Notes: a model not told the origin generated them from the letters alone. A DNA stretch of 46,463 nt from Acidimicrobiia bacterium (GCA_030066875.1 JASJAS010000035.1:1-46463); one strand, 5' to 3'. Positions 19,146 through 27,603 are shown, counted from the first letter of the stretch. Translations and numbers: made by a program.

Positions 19146-19778
19146 ATGCCCGATGCCGCTTCGCTGACCGTCTTCGTCCTCGCCGCGCTGGCACTGCTCC
19201 TAGTGCCGGGCCCGGCGGTGCTCTACATCATCGCTCGCAGCGTTGACCAAGGGCGCAACGCCGGCCTGGTCTCGGTGGTCGGGGTCGGGCTGGGGTCGAT
19301 GGTTCACGTTGGCGCAGCCGCCCTCGGGCTATCGGCGCTACTGGTGCAGTCCGCAGTGGCGTTCCGCACCGTGAAGTACCTCGGTGCCGCCTATCTCATC
19401 TATCTGGGGATTCGCCGGCTCATCGGTAGGGGTGACGACATCGTGCGGGCCGACGGGTCAAGCCGCAGCCTGCGCCGCATCTTCATTCAGGGAGTGTGGG
19501 TGAACATCCTCAACCCCAAGACGGCACTGTTCTTCTTCGCCTTCCTCCCTCAGTTCGTTAACGTCGATGCCGGCTCGGTGGGGCTGCAGATTCTCTTCCT
19601 CGGAACGCTGCTGGTAACGATGGGCATCGTCACCGACGGGGCCTATGCAATCGCTGCCGGCAGCCTGGGCGACTGGCTGAAGAAGCGGCCCCGGGTAGTC
19701 ACGGCGCAGCGCTGGTTCGCCGGCGGAGTGTTCATCTCTCTCGGTCTTGCCACTGCACTGAGCGGCGGGAAGGACTAG
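19146..19778 (+). CDS. LysE/RhtB-family amino-acid exporter
   Basis: The 210-aa membrane protein has about six hydrophobic segments and the LysE-family N-terminal signature (LLLVPGPAVLYIIARSVDQG). Further conserved parts are GVGLGSMVHVGAAALGLSAL, YLGAAYLIYLGIRRL and GVWVNILNPKTALFFFAFLP with the family's N-x-K. Family members export amino acids such as homoserine, threonine or lysine; the substrate cannot be read from sequence. The ATG at 19146 has a weak ribosome site (GCGGGG). Confidence 0.93.
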   Translation: MPDAASLTVFVLAALALLLVPGPAVLYIIARSVDQGRNAGLVSVVGVGLGSMVHVGAAALGLSALLVQSAVAFRTVKYLGAAYLIYLGIRRLIGRGDDIVRADGSSRSLRRIFIQGVWVNILNPKTALFFFAFLPQFVNVDAGSVGLQILFLGTLLVTMGIVTDGAYAIAAGSLGDWLKKRPRVVTAQRWFAGGVFISLGLATALSGGKD

Positions 19779-19820
19779 CGCTCGGCCGTGTGACGCGAAC
19801 GATGTCCAGGGATCGGGGCA

Positions 19821-20444
19821 CTAGAGCGAGCTCTCCTCGACGAACGTGACCTCGGTATAGCCGACCCCCATCAACAAGCCCTCGATGGTGGTCCGGGCAT
19901 TGGCCTGGGCCTTCTCCAGGATCCCGTGCTCGAGGGCAGACTTCACCAGGATCTCCTCGGCGATCTGGCGGGCCTCAGTCTCGAGTTGGCTATCGCCCTT
20001 GGTGAACAGCCCGGTGTCGCGGTCGTAGACCTGGGTGGCTTCGCTGTCGACCTCGACAAAAATGATCTCCGCCGGCGGGAGCTGGACGGTCACCGAACCG
20101 GTGTTCTCATCAACCTCGAAGTTCGAGGTCGTAACTCGCTCCATGTCGACGCCGCCGCCGATCCGGGCAACTGCAAACAGGAAGATTCGATCCCCTCGAG
20201 CCCAGTTGAGCCAACCGAAGTCATTCCCCTTTTCGACGGTGGTGTACTCCACCATCTCGACGGTGGTCAGCTTGGCGACGTCGCGCACGCTCTCCACAAC
20301 CGTCGGTCCGACCTGGGTATACGGCTCGCCACCCAGACCTTTGAAAGGGCCCCAGTTGGCCAGATTGGCCACAATGAAGAAGACCCCGGCGATCAGAACG
20401 GCGATGACGAGGATCGAGCTTGCTCGGCGTGGTGAGTCGGCCAT
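19821..20444 (-). CDS. DUF4230 membrane-anchored protein
   Basis: The ~207-aa protein has one N-terminal membrane helix (SILVIAVLIAGVFFIVANLA) and an extracytoplasmic domain of the DUF4230 type (TVVESVRDVAKLTTVEMVEY, VTVQLPPAEIIFVEVDSEAT, YDRDTGLFTKGDSQLETEAR, ending with a basic helix and short beta strand). The family has no assigned role. ATG 20444 follows AGGAAAGGG; an in-frame ATG 11 codons upstream is less likely. It converges on the LysE gene and diverges from padR. Confidence 0.82.
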   Translation of the reverse strand: MADSPRRASSILVIAVLIAGVFFIVANLANWGPFKGLGGEPYTQVGPTVVESVRDVAKLTTVEMVEYTTVEKGNDFGWLNWARGDRIFLFAVARIGGGVDMERVTTSNFEVDENTGSVTVQLPPAEIIFVEVDSEATQVYDRDTGLFTKGDSQLETEARQIAEEILVKSALEHGILEKAQANARTTIEGLLMGVGYTEVTFVEESSL

Positions 20445-20544
20445 GGCCCTTTCCTGGTGATGGTCGTTGTCCGGCATCTATTGGACCCTCAATCTGCCAC
20501 AAAGGTTCCGAGTTACGTCTTGCATTACCCGGCATTCCATGGTA

Positions 20545-20581
20545 GTGTGCTACACAAGGTACCCTGGAACGCAGGGTAACC
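20545..20581 (+). promoter_or_regulatory. Candidate PadR operators
   Basis: Two inverted repeats sit side by side upstream of padR: GTGTGCTACAC (20545-20555), and GGTACCCT (20558-20565) facing AGGGTAACC (20573-20581). PadR-family repressors commonly bind short palindromes upstream of their own gene, so autoregulation of the padR operon is likely. The divergent DUF4230 gene could share control. Confidence 0.5.
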
Positions 20582-20618
20582 GGTACAGCAAGATAGTGAA
20601 CGGACTCGGAGGAAGCGC

Positions 20619-20951
20619 GTGGGGCACAGCTCCCAGCTACTCAAAGGTGTTCTCGATATGTGCCTGCTGGCATTGATAGATCAAGAACCAAGCTATGGCT
20701 ACGAGATGGTCGACAAGCTGCAAAGCAACGGTCTCGAGCTCGTCAGCGAGGGAAGCATCTACCCGCTACTCAGCCGGCTACAGAAGCAGGGATATATCGA
20801 GGGCTACTTCGTAGAGTCGACCGGCGGTCCCCCTCGCAAGTACTACAGGATCGCCGAGAAAGGCAGAGAGCAGCTAGCTGACTGGCAAGCCGAATGGAGA
20901 AAACTGTCGGTCGGCGTGGAAGAGGTGTTGAATGGAGACTCAAGTGAGTGA
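20619..20951 (+). CDS. PadR-family transcriptional regulator
   Basis: The 110-aa protein is a short subfamily-2 PadR winged helix: LLKGVLDMCLLALIDQEPSYGYE, EGSIYPLLSRLQKQGYIEGY and GPPRKYYRIAEKGREQL. GTG 20619 follows GGAGGAAGC. Its end overlaps the next gene by 8 or 20 nt depending on which start is used there. PadR regulators paired with HAAS-domain membrane proteins are a common arrangement, so it probably controls the membrane genes downstream. Confidence 0.95.
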   Translation: MGHSSQLLKGVLDMCLLALIDQEPSYGYEMVDKLQSNGLELVSEGSIYPLLSRLQKQGYIEGYFVESTGGPPRKYYRIAEKGREQLADWQAEWRKLSVGVEEVLNGDSSE

Positions 20952-21732
20952 ACGCCTGACCATCAAAGAGATAATTGCGGACTGCGAGCGCTACTGGCTC
21001 GATACCAAGGTGCCGCGATCGCGGGTACGAGAGATGGCGGCAGAACTCCAATCACACCTCCTCGAAGCCACTGCCGAGGGTAAGACGCCCGAAACCGTTG
21101 TCGGCGACGACCTCGCCGAGTTCGCCGAGGCATGGGCCAGCGAGTACCGCGGCCCGGCATCGCTCGACGCTTGGCACAACACCGGCAACCGTGACGAATG
21201 GCGACGCGACATTCGCTCCGCCTACGGCTGGATGGTTATTGCGCTGGTCTTCATAGCGCTTCTAGCAATCTTTGGACCAAAGGAGGAAAACGTGGACGAT
21301 GTTGAAGTCTGGCGATGGATATGGGTTATCGGAGCAGCTTCGTTGGGCGTCGGTGAGATGCTCACGGCCGGCTTCTTCCTGCTGCCGTTCGCAATCGGCG
21401 CAGTGGCCGCCGCCATACTGGCATTCGCCAACGTTTCCGTCCCGATCCAGATCGGAGCATTCATTGGTGCCTCGATAATCTCGCTGTGGGGCATCAAGCG
21501 GTTCGCCTGGCGCTCCCAGGAGCCGGTGCATTCGATCGGAGCCAAGCGCTATGTCGATGCCCGGGCAACCGTCATCGAGAAGATCGATCGTGTGTCCGGC
21601 ACCGGTCGGGTGCGTATGGAAACCGAGCAATGGCGGGCTACCACCAACCTCGACGAGGCGATCGAGATCGGCGTCGAAGTGCGAGTCGTCGACGTGACCG
21701 GGGCCAGACTGGTTGTTGAGCCGATGGAATAG
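20932..21732 (+). CDS. HAAS-domain / NfeD fusion membrane protein, with internal start
   Basis: The continuous 266-aa frame joins two units. Residues ~5-75 are a HAAS/DUF1700-like helical domain (EIIADCERYWLDTKVPRSRV; AAELQSHLLEATAEGKTPET), followed by a membrane helix (YGWMVIALVFIALLAIFG). From residue ~121 comes an NfeD protein: several membrane segments (GAASLGVGEMLTAGFFLLPF, AIGAVAAAILAF) and a C-terminal OB-fold (ARATVIEKIDRVSGTGRVRM, IGVEVRVVDVTGARLVVEPM). AGGAGG at 21281-21286 lies 5 nt before an in-frame GTG at 21292, an excellent internal ribosome site that would make a free 146-aa NfeD. The gene starts at ATG 20932 or GTG 20944. NfeD proteins pair with SPFH proteins, and one follows. 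Confidence 0.85.
   Translation: METQVSERLTIKEIIADCERYWLDTKVPRSRVREMAAELQSHLLEATAEGKTPETVVGDDLAEFAEAWASEYRGPASLDAWHNTGNRDEWRRDIRSAYGWMVIALVFIALLAIFGPKEENVDDVEVWRWIWVIGAASLGVGEMLTAGFFLLPFAIGAVAAAILAFANVSVPIQIGAFIGASIISLWGIKRFAWRSQEPVHSIGAKRYVDARATVIEKIDRVSGTGRVRMETEQWRATTNLDEAIEIGVEVRVVDVTGARLVVEPME
21281..21294 (+). promoter_or_regulatory. Strong internal ribosome binding site and GTG start for NfeD
   Basis: AAAGGAGGAAAACGTG lies in frame inside the HAAS-NfeD gene, with optimal 5-nt spacing between AGGAGG and GTG. It falls exactly at the domain border, just before the NfeD membrane region. It suggests that two genes fused without losing the second start, or that two products are made from one frame. 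Confidence 0.6.
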
Positions 21733-21796
21733 CTCGCCGATAACAGCCGCACACCGAGTTTTTGAGAAAAGTCAGGACAGAAAGGACGAGTGAGAA

Positions 21797-22750
21797 ATGG
21801 AACTCGCTGCAGTAGGGATTGTTGCCTTCTTTGCACTTGTCGTGGTCTATGTCGCGCTGGCGGTCAAGATCGTCAAGCAGCACGAACAGGGCCTCGTTGA
21901 GCGCTTCGGGCGGTACAAGGACACCCGGGATCCGGGCCTGCAATTCATCGTGCCGTTCATCGACAGGCTGCGCCGGGTCGACATGCGAGAGATCGTCGTC
22001 GACGTCCCCCCGCAAGAGGTCATTACCAAGGACAACGTGGTCGTGACCGTCGATGCCGTCGTCTATTACCAGGCGACTGACCCGCAGAAGTTGGTCTACA
22101 ACGTGCAGAACTTTGTTTTGGCCGCGACCAAGCTGGCTCAGACGAACCTGCGTAACGTCGTAGGTGACCTCGATCTGGACGATGCCCTCACCTCACGTGA
22201 GCGGATCAACGCCCAGCTTCGCGAGATCCTCGACGAAGCCACCGATGTCTGGGGTACCAAGGTCGTACGTGTCGAAATCCAGCGGATCGACCCGCCGGCG
22301 GACGTGACCCAGGCCATGCACCGGCAGATGAAGGCCGAGCGTGATCGGCGTGCCATCGTTACCGAGGCCGAGGGTGACAAGAGGTCGAAGATCCTCCAGG
22401 CGGAGGGCGTCAAGCAGGCCAGGATCCTCGAAGCCGAGGGTCAGGCTGAGGCGATCAAGCAGGTTGCCGAGGCGGAGAAGTTCCAGAAGCTCACCGTGGC
22501 CGAGGGTGAAGGCCAAGCCATCGAACGAGTCTTCGGTGCCATCCACACCGGTGATCCGACAGACGACCTCATCGCCATTCGTTACCTCGATGCGCTTCAA
22601 GGAATCGCAAACGGCACCGCCACGAAGATCTTCCTCCCGATGGAGATGAGTGGAATCCTGGGTTCGGTAGGAGCAATCGGCGAACTCTTCAAGGGCGACG
22701 ACGACGGCGAGGTGCGTCGTTCCGCCGATCGGACACCTGGGCAGTTCTAG
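21797..22750 (+). CDS. SPFH/Band 7 (stomatin/QmcA-like) membrane protein
   Basis: The 317-aa protein has one N-terminal membrane helix (IVAFFALVVVYVALAVKIV) and an SPFH domain (LVERFGRYKDTRDPGLQFIV, VDVPPQEVITKDNVVVTVDA, TNLRNVVGDLDLDDALTSRE), then an Ala/Glu/Gln-rich coiled coil (~190-260). Stomatin-like proteins organise membrane microdomains and are encoded with NfeD partners, as here, 64 nt upstream. The short acidic C-terminus is not conserved. Start ATG 21797. Confidence 0.95.
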   Translation: MELAAVGIVAFFALVVVYVALAVKIVKQHEQGLVERFGRYKDTRDPGLQFIVPFIDRLRRVDMREIVVDVPPQEVITKDNVVVTVDAVVYYQATDPQKLVYNVQNFVLAATKLAQTNLRNVVGDLDLDDALTSRERINAQLREILDEATDVWGTKVVRVEIQRIDPPADVTQAMHRQMKAERDRRAIVTEAEGDKRSKILQAEGVKQARILEAEGQAEAIKQVAEAEKFQKLTVAEGEGQAIERVFGAIHTGDPTDDLIAIRYLDALQGIANGTATKIFLPMEMSGILGSVGAIGELFKGDDDGEVRRSADRTPGQF

Positions 22751-22773
22751 TAAGGAGCAATGGCTCGACCACT

Positions 22774-22799
22774 AGGGGCGGCGCACCAGCGTCGCCCCT
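22774..22799. terminator. Hairpin between convergent SPFH and lgt genes
   Basis: AGGGGCGGCGC, loop ACCA, GCGTCGCCCCT forms an 11-bp stem with one mismatch. It lies 24 nt after the SPFH stop and just before the lgt stop, so it can serve both convergent transcripts. Confidence 0.7.
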
Positions 22800-22801
22800 C
22801 T

Positions 22802-23668
22802 CTAGTTCTCGGCCTTCTCCATCGTCTCCGAGTCCTCGCCCGATTCCTCAACCGGTGCAGCTGTGGGTCGGCCTCGCGGAGCCCCGCGACGCTGTGCGAT
22901 GTACAGCAAGATTGCCCCGCCGAGAATCGCCCCGAGCGACACGTATGCGTTGCGCGAGAGGCCCAGGAGCCGGAAGGTGGTATCGGTGCGCAGCAGCTCG
23001 GTCAGGAAGCGGATCGTCCCGTAGACGATCATGTAGATGGGGAAGCTGGCCCCCTTGGCGAGCTTGCCGCGTCGCTCCAGGAAGAGGATCACCGGAACTG
23101 TCACGAACACATTCCACAGCGCCTCGTACAGGAACGTCGGGTGGAAGGTCTCGAAGTCCATGTACTCAGCAGGTCGGTGCACGGGATCGATTTCGACCGC
23201 CCACGGCAGAGTGCTCGGTGTCCCAAACAGCTCCTGATTGAAGTAGTTGCCGAAACGCCCGATCGCTTGCGCCAGGGGCAGACCAACGGCCACGGCATCG
23301 GTGAACTTGAGGAAGTCACCATTCAGCTTGCGCATCATGTACAGGGCCGCAATGGCACCGGCCGTCAGCCCGCCGTAGAGCGCCAGACCGCCCTCCCAGA
23401 TGAAGAGAACGGCGTACCACCGACCCTGATAGCGGGCGGTGTGAGTGGATACATAGGCGAGTCGGGCTCCGGCAAACCCGATGATCACAGTCCACAGAAT
23501 CACCCGATCGAGGATGGCGCCATCGCCTCCGAATTTCTCGTACCGCTTCTGTGTGACGATGGCGGCGACCAGGACGCCGATCCCAATCATGATCCCGTAG
23601 AAGTGGATCGTCAGCGGGCCGATGTCAAAAGTATTGGCAGGGGGCGAGGGTATGGAGGCGAAGATCAC
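22802..23668 (-). CDS. lgt: Prolipoprotein diacylglyceryl transferase
   Basis: The 288-aa membrane protein transfers diacylglycerol from phosphatidylglycerol to the lipobox cysteine of prolipoproteins. It has the Lgt signature (GRFGNYFNQELFGTP), the N-terminal FYGIMIGIGV segment, WEGGLALYGGLTAG and HPTFLYEALWNVFV, with about seven membrane spans. The C-terminal ~30 residues are a charged tail common in actinobacterial Lgt. It would modify the lipoproteins in this window: sugar dehydrogenase, cytochrome, amidase and the amino-acid-binding protein. Confidence 0.97.
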   Translation of the reverse strand: MIFASIPSPPANTFDIGPLTIHFYGIMIGIGVLVAAIVTQKRYEKFGGDGAILDRVILWTVIIGFAGARLAYVSTHTARYQGRWYAVLFIWEGGLALYGGLTAGAIAALYMMRKLNGDFLKFTDAVAVGLPLAQAIGRFGNYFNQELFGTPSTLPWAVEIDPVHRPAEYMDFETFHPTFLYEALWNVFVTVPVILFLERRGKLAKGASFPIYMIVYGTIRFLTELLRTDTTFRLLGLSRNAYVSLGAILGGAILLYIAQRRGAPRGRPTAAPVEESGEDSETMEKAEN

Positions 23669-23723
23669 GGAGCCACAGCCTACAGAGCGTGACTAGCTAC
23701 GGGAGCGCGTTGACTCGGTTCCG

Positions 23724-25019
23724 TCAGTCCGCGTTAGCGAGATGGAGGCCTGGCGGGCTCGATTGGGGAGACCCATCCCGGCTCTCTGATTCCTGAACAA
23801 GGCGCCATCCCAGCAGCAACGTCAGCAGCAACATCGGAAAGCCTGGAGAGAAACCGAGCTGCAGGATGAACGCCTGGGATGCACCCAGTACCCAGATTAT
23901 GGCGATCCAAGGTGTCCACCGAGGGCGTCGCCTGCGGTGAACGGCCACGGCCGCAGTCAGTACAACCATCGCCCCGTCGTGGGACATTGCATGGAGCGAC
24001 AGGAGGAGAATGCCCGGCATCGTGATCGCAAGCAGCGCAGCCAGGTCCGCCGCCGGATCGCGCCACCACAGCACGGACAGGAGCAGCGCGGTCAGTCCTG
24101 CGAGCCCGTAGGCCACCGCAACGGGAAACGAGGATCCGACGCCAAAGATGTTCTCGGCAAAGCCGACAAAGGAGATGCTCGAGTGGCCGTTGATCTCAGC
24201 ATCGATCCGGCCGAAGTCGGCAGCAACCTCGACCCACTCGCCCACCCAGCTCCACCCCCGCAGCGCCACACCGGAAAGGTAGAAGAGGACCGCGCCCAGC
24301 CCGGCTCCAGCAACGACTCGCCATTGACGGCGTAGCAAGAACAGCCCCACCATCGGCACCGCAAACTGCGGCTTGTAGAGCAGCGCGGCAAGCGTCAGGC
24401 CGGCGGCCAGCGAATGCCCATCGTGCATGAGTCGCCATGCACCCACGACCAGCAGCAGCGTGAGCGCCGTATTCGACCCCCCGGTGACGGCTCGAAACAT
24501 CGGCCAGAACAGGAGAGCTGCCGCCATCGCCGCCGGCACTCGACCCCGCAACCACGGGAGCATCGGCCGTGCCAGCAAGATCGCTCCCAAAAGCGCCCCG
24601 GCCATCAGCAGTGCGTGCAGCAAGTACGACCAGTAGTAGTCGACTCCTGCCAACGGCTGGTACAGAAACGCAACCTGCGGGGGATAGGCGAAGAAGCGAG
24701 CAACCTCACCCTCCCCTGCCGGATGCAGTTCACGCTGTGCTTCGATCTGTCGGTCCAACGAGTACAGCGTGTCCCAATCGCCGGCGCTTGCGATCTCTCC
24801 CGCTCCGTAGAAGGCCGGATAGTCGCCACCAAATGCGTCCGTCGGCGTCTCGCTATTCCTGGCACCGAGTGCCCCAAACACAACGGCCAGAGCGAGGGCC
24901 AGCAGGATGGCGATCGGGTAGGCAACGAGCCGGAACGATCCCGATTCTGCTCGAGGCTCGCCGCTGGAGTTCTCGGCTAGCCGGTCTCGCACCGGTGTCG
25001 CCGGCTCACGGTGTGTCAT
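23724..25019 (-). CDS. Glycosyltransferase family 87-like (DUF2029) membrane protein
   Basis: The ~431-aa polytopic protein has about ten or more hydrophobic segments. The first (FRLVAYPIAILLALALAVVF) is followed by a large extracytoplasmic loop with DYPAFYGAGEIASAGDWDTL, the acidic D-containing loop typical of GT87 polyprenyl-phosphate mannosyltransferase-like enzymes. Further matches are FFAYPPQVAFLYQPLAGVDY and KPQFAVPMVGLFLL. It probably adds a sugar from a lipid-phosphate donor outside the membrane; the donor would fit the product of the GT2 gene just upstream. Start ATG 25019 (MTHREPAT) overlaps that gene's end by 14 nt; an earlier in-frame start at 25061 overlaps more. Confidence 0.82.
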   Translation of the reverse strand: MTHREPATPVRDRLAENSSGEPRAESGSFRLVAYPIAILLALALAVVFGALGARNSETPTDAFGGDYPAFYGAGEIASAGDWDTLYSLDRQIEAQRELHPAGEGEVARFFAYPPQVAFLYQPLAGVDYYWSYLLHALLMAGALLGAILLARPMLPWLRGRVPAAMAAALLFWPMFRAVTGGSNTALTLLLVVGAWRLMHDGHSLAAGLTLAALLYKPQFAVPMVGLFLLRRQWRVVAGAGLGAVLFYLSGVALRGWSWVGEWVEVAADFGRIDAEINGHSSISFVGFAENIFGVGSSFPVAVAYGLAGLTALLLSVLWWRDPAADLAALLAITMPGILLLSLHAMSHDGAMVVLTAAVAVHRRRRPRWTPWIAIIWVLGASQAFILQLGFSPGFPMLLLTLLLGWRLVQESESRDGSPQSSPPGLHLANAD

Positions 25020-25731
25020 ACGAGCCTCGCACGAGTCGCAATCGTATCCGTACGACGTCAAGGAATGTCGACAGATACGACAACGCGGTAACTCGGCTGT
25101 CGTCCTTGTGGGCCCACGTCACCGGAACCTCCGCGATCGAGAACCCCAGGTGCCGTGCAATCGCCAGCAATTCAACATCGAAGGCCCAACGGTCGACAAC
25201 TGCCCGGGAGAAGATGGCCTCGGCTGCATCGGCGGAGAACAGCTTGAACCCGCGCTGCGAGTCCCACACTCCCGGCAGCGCAATCAGACGGATCAGCCAG
25301 TTCCCGAATCGTCCAGCCGCAGGCCGCAGACCGCGCTGGGTTCGAGTGACCTTGGCGCCGGGTGCCCCGATCGACGCAAAAGCCACGCCCGACCCACCCA
25401 TCTCGTCCAGTGCCTTGTCCAGCGCTGCCAGTTCCTCGATCGGCGTAGAACCGTCTGCATCCGTGAAGAGGCGGAAGTCTCCAGCAGCTGCTTTCATGCC
25501 GACACGCACTGCATGACCCTTGCCGCGATTCTGCGATGTCTCGAGCACCCTCAGGTTGGGACAGCTGCTTGCGTGCGCGACCTCCGTGGTGGCGTCTCGC
25601 GAACCGTCATCGACGACAATCACTTCGGTTTCGCCGACCCGTGCCGCGGCATACTCGGCAATCGAGTCCAGAGTCGGCCCGAGACGCTGCTCCTCGTTGT
25701 AGCAGGGAATGATGATGGAAAGCAGGGTCAC
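25006..25731 (-). CDS. Family 2 glycosyltransferase, dolichyl-phosphate sugar synthase-like
   Basis: The ~241-aa protein is a GT-A fold transferase: LLSIIIPCYNEEQRLGPTLD, VIVVDDGSRDAT, NRGKGHAVRVGMKAAAGDF, then LFTDADGS, the metal-binding D-x-D-type motif. WDSQRGFKLFSADAAEAIFS and FDVELLAIARHLGFSIAEVP are typical of DPM1/ALG5-like enzymes, which load a sugar on polyprenyl phosphate. No membrane helix follows, unlike GtrB. Start GTG 25731 or TTG 25734. It is coupled to the GT87-like gene. Confidence 0.9.
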   Translation of the reverse strand: MTLLSIIIPCYNEEQRLGPTLDSIAEYAAARVGETEVIVVDDGSRDATTEVAHASSCPNLRVLETSQNRGKGHAVRVGMKAAAGDFRLFTDADGSTPIEELAALDKALDEMGGSGVAFASIGAPGAKVTRTQRGLRPAAGRFGNWLIRLIALPGVWDSQRGFKLFSADAAEAIFSRAVVDRWAFDVELLAIARHLGFSIAEVPVTWAHKDDSRVTALSYLSTFLDVVRIRLRLVRGSYDTP

Positions 25732-25880
25732 CAAGAGCCCCCGAAACTGAAACGGCTTCTGCGCAACCTACAGTCGAGGCGCGTTGAACCGGTTGATCAT
25801 ATATTTGGGTATCGGATCGATCGCCCACGGCTTGAGGGAACCCGACAACGGCGAATTCGGGTCGAGCTGACGGTGGATAA

Positions 25881-26243
25881 CTAGGTAACGGATCGGCCGG
25901 AGACGGTTTCAGCGAACTCCTCGTAGGCACTCCAGGCGTGGGCGGCGTAGATCGACGCCGGACCGCCGCCCATCTGAATCGCAACCGCAATTGCCTCGGC
26001 CATCTCCTCGGCCGATGCGCCCTTCCGGACCGCACTGCGGACATGCGAAGCAACGCAGCCGTCGCATCCCTCTTGGACGGCGATGGCGACCGCCATAAGC
26101 TCCTTCACCTTGGCAGACAGCGCGCCGTCTGCGTAGGCCGCCTGGTAGATCGTTCGAAAACCGTCGTAGACCTCGGCGATGTGCGTCTTGAGACCGGCAG
26201 TCCCGGCTGCGGTCTCCTTCATGATGTCCTTGTACTTGCCCAC
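25881..26243 (-). CDS. Carboxymuconolactone decarboxylase/AhpD-like protein
   Basis: The ~120-aa protein has the CMD-domain core (TIYQAAYADGALSAKVKELM, AVAIAVQEGCDGCVASHVRS) and the CxxCxxxH redox motif of AhpD-like members, followed by GASAEEMAEAIAVAIQMGGG. Such proteins handle peroxide stress or act as small thiol oxidoreductases. GTG 26243 is chosen because AGGAGA lies 5 nt upstream; ATG 26273 would start inside the palindrome at 26271-26290 and is less likely. It diverges from the M20 gene. Confidence 0.88.
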   Translation of the reverse strand: MGKYKDIMKETAAGTAGLKTHIAEVYDGFRTIYQAAYADGALSAKVKELMAVAIAVQEGCDGCVASHVRSAVRKGASAEEMAEAIAVAIQMGGGPASIYAAHAWSAYEEFAETVSGRSVT

Positions 26244-26270
26244 TCTGCTCTCCTGCAGCTCGAACGAACT

Positions 26271-26290
26271 CATATGCTGATCTGCATATG
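26271..26290. promoter_or_regulatory. Palindromic operator between divergent CMD-like and M20 genes
   Basis: CATATGC TGATCT GCATATG has perfect 7-bp arms and a GATC centre (18 of 20 bases symmetrical). It lies 28 nt upstream of the CMD-like GTG and about 65 nt before the M20 start, a fit for a dimeric repressor controlling both. No regulator gene is adjacent. Confidence 0.6.
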
Positions 26291-26355
26291 TTACGGACGA
26301 TTAGCCTGGGGGCATATTCGAGCCAGCGGTCCGACCCGGGCCCGGGAGGTTGAGC

Positions 26356-27513
26356 GTGGATCTCAAGCAGACGGCAAGCCATCGATTTGCCTCGGCGGAA
26401 ACGGAACTCCAGGAGATCTCGCATTGGATGTACCACAACCCCGAAATCGCCTTCGAGGAACACAACACCTCGGCCCGGCTAGTCGAGTTCCTACGCAACA
26501 GCGGATTCGAAGTCGAGTATCCGTCCTTCGGCCTTGACACGGCTTTTGCCGCCCGAGCCGGCAGCCAGGGGCCGGAGGTGGTGATTTGCGCCGAATACGA
26601 CGCCCTTCCTGAGGTGGGCCACGCGTGCGGTCACAACATCATCGCCACCGCAGCGCTCGGGGCCGGCGTAGCCCTGGCCGATGCGGCCGATCAGCTCGGA
26701 TTCAGACTTCGAGTCCAAGGCACCCCGGCGGAGGAGTCCTATGGAGGCAAAGTGGATCTGATCAACAACGCTGCGTTCGAGGGCGCGGCGCTGGCGATGA
26801 TGGTCCACCCCTCGCCGTCCAATGTCGTGGATCCGGCGTTTCTATGTGTGGCCCACACCGACGTCGAGTTCTACGGCAAGGAGTCGCACGCCGCGTTTGC
26901 TCCCCAGCTCGGGGTCAACGCTCTCGATGCCGCGGTGCAGGCGTACGTAAACATCTCGACTCTGCGTCAAACCCTCTACAACACAGACAAAGTCCACGGT
27001 GTGATCAACTACGGCGGTGGTGCCGCCAACGTGATTCCCGCCCACACGTCCATGTCCTGGTACGTGCGAGCCGCTACCCCAGAGCGGCTCGATGAGCTTT
27101 TTGGAAGGGTCGTCGCCTGCTTCGAGGCTGCGGCGAAGGCGACCGGTTGCACGTACGAAGTCAAGCCTTTCGGGCATACCTACACAGACCTCATCTCTGA
27201 CCCGCTGCTGGTCGAGCTGTACCTAGCAAACTCTTTGGCGCTGGGACGGCCGATGGGCCGAGGTGCAGACCGCGACCCCGGTGCGGCAGGCTCGACCGAC
27301 ATGGGCAACGTGAGTCACGAGGTTCCCTCGATCCATCCGATGCTCGACATCGATTGTGCACCTGCGGTCAATCACCAGAAGGAGTTCGCCGCAGCAACGA
27401 TCAAACCGGCCGGTGACCGGGCGATCCGCGACGGGGCCTTGGGTATGGCCTGGACCGTGATCGACGTCGCCGCCCACAACCGCTGGGACGAACTGCGTGC
27501 GATCAAGCGTTGA
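26356..27513 (+). CDS. M20-family amidohydrolase (AbgB/ACY1L2-like)
   Basis: The ~385-aa metallohydrolase has the M20D layout: YHNPEIAFEEHNTSARLVEF, then the metal-binding AEYDALPEVGHACGHNI, the catalytic glutamate in VQGTPAEESYGGK, a dimerisation domain (VEFYGKESHAAFAPQLGVNA), and late metal ligands around GSTDMGNVSHEVPSIHPML. Relatives cleave N-acyl amino acids or p-aminobenzoyl-glutamate; the true substrate is unknown. GTG 26356 follows GGGAGG by 6 nt; TTG 26350 is an alternative. The start region is under the divergent palindrome. Confidence 0.92.
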   Translation: MDLKQTASHRFASAETELQEISHWMYHNPEIAFEEHNTSARLVEFLRNSGFEVEYPSFGLDTAFAARAGSQGPEVVICAEYDALPEVGHACGHNIIATAALGAGVALADAADQLGFRLRVQGTPAEESYGGKVDLINNAAFEGAALAMMVHPSPSNVVDPAFLCVAHTDVEFYGKESHAAFAPQLGVNALDAAVQAYVNISTLRQTLYNTDKVHGVINYGGGAANVIPAHTSMSWYVRAATPERLDELFGRVVACFEAAAKATGCTYEVKPFGHTYTDLISDPLLVELYLANSLALGRPMGRGADRDPGAAGSTDMGNVSHEVPSIHPMLDIDCAPAVNHQKEFAAATIKPAGDRAIRDGALGMAWTVIDVAAHNRWDELRAIKR

Positions 27514-27517
27514 GATT

Positions 27518-27534
27518 CGCAAGCGGCTCTTGCG
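27518..27534 (+). terminator. Short hairpin after the M20 gene
   Basis: CGCAAG-CGGCT-CTTGCG begins a few bases after the stop codon. The 6-bp stem has no T-run, so it may be a weak terminator. Confidence 0.4.
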
Positions 27535-27603
27535 GATGGGAACTGCCAACGTCTCACCCTGTCCGAGCCTCGCGATACGCAAGCACGTGAGGAGCGCGGC
27601 GCG

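Noticed and set aside
22760-23692. Long plus-strand frame opposite lgt
   Set aside because: Composition is that of an antisense shadow; no domain visible.
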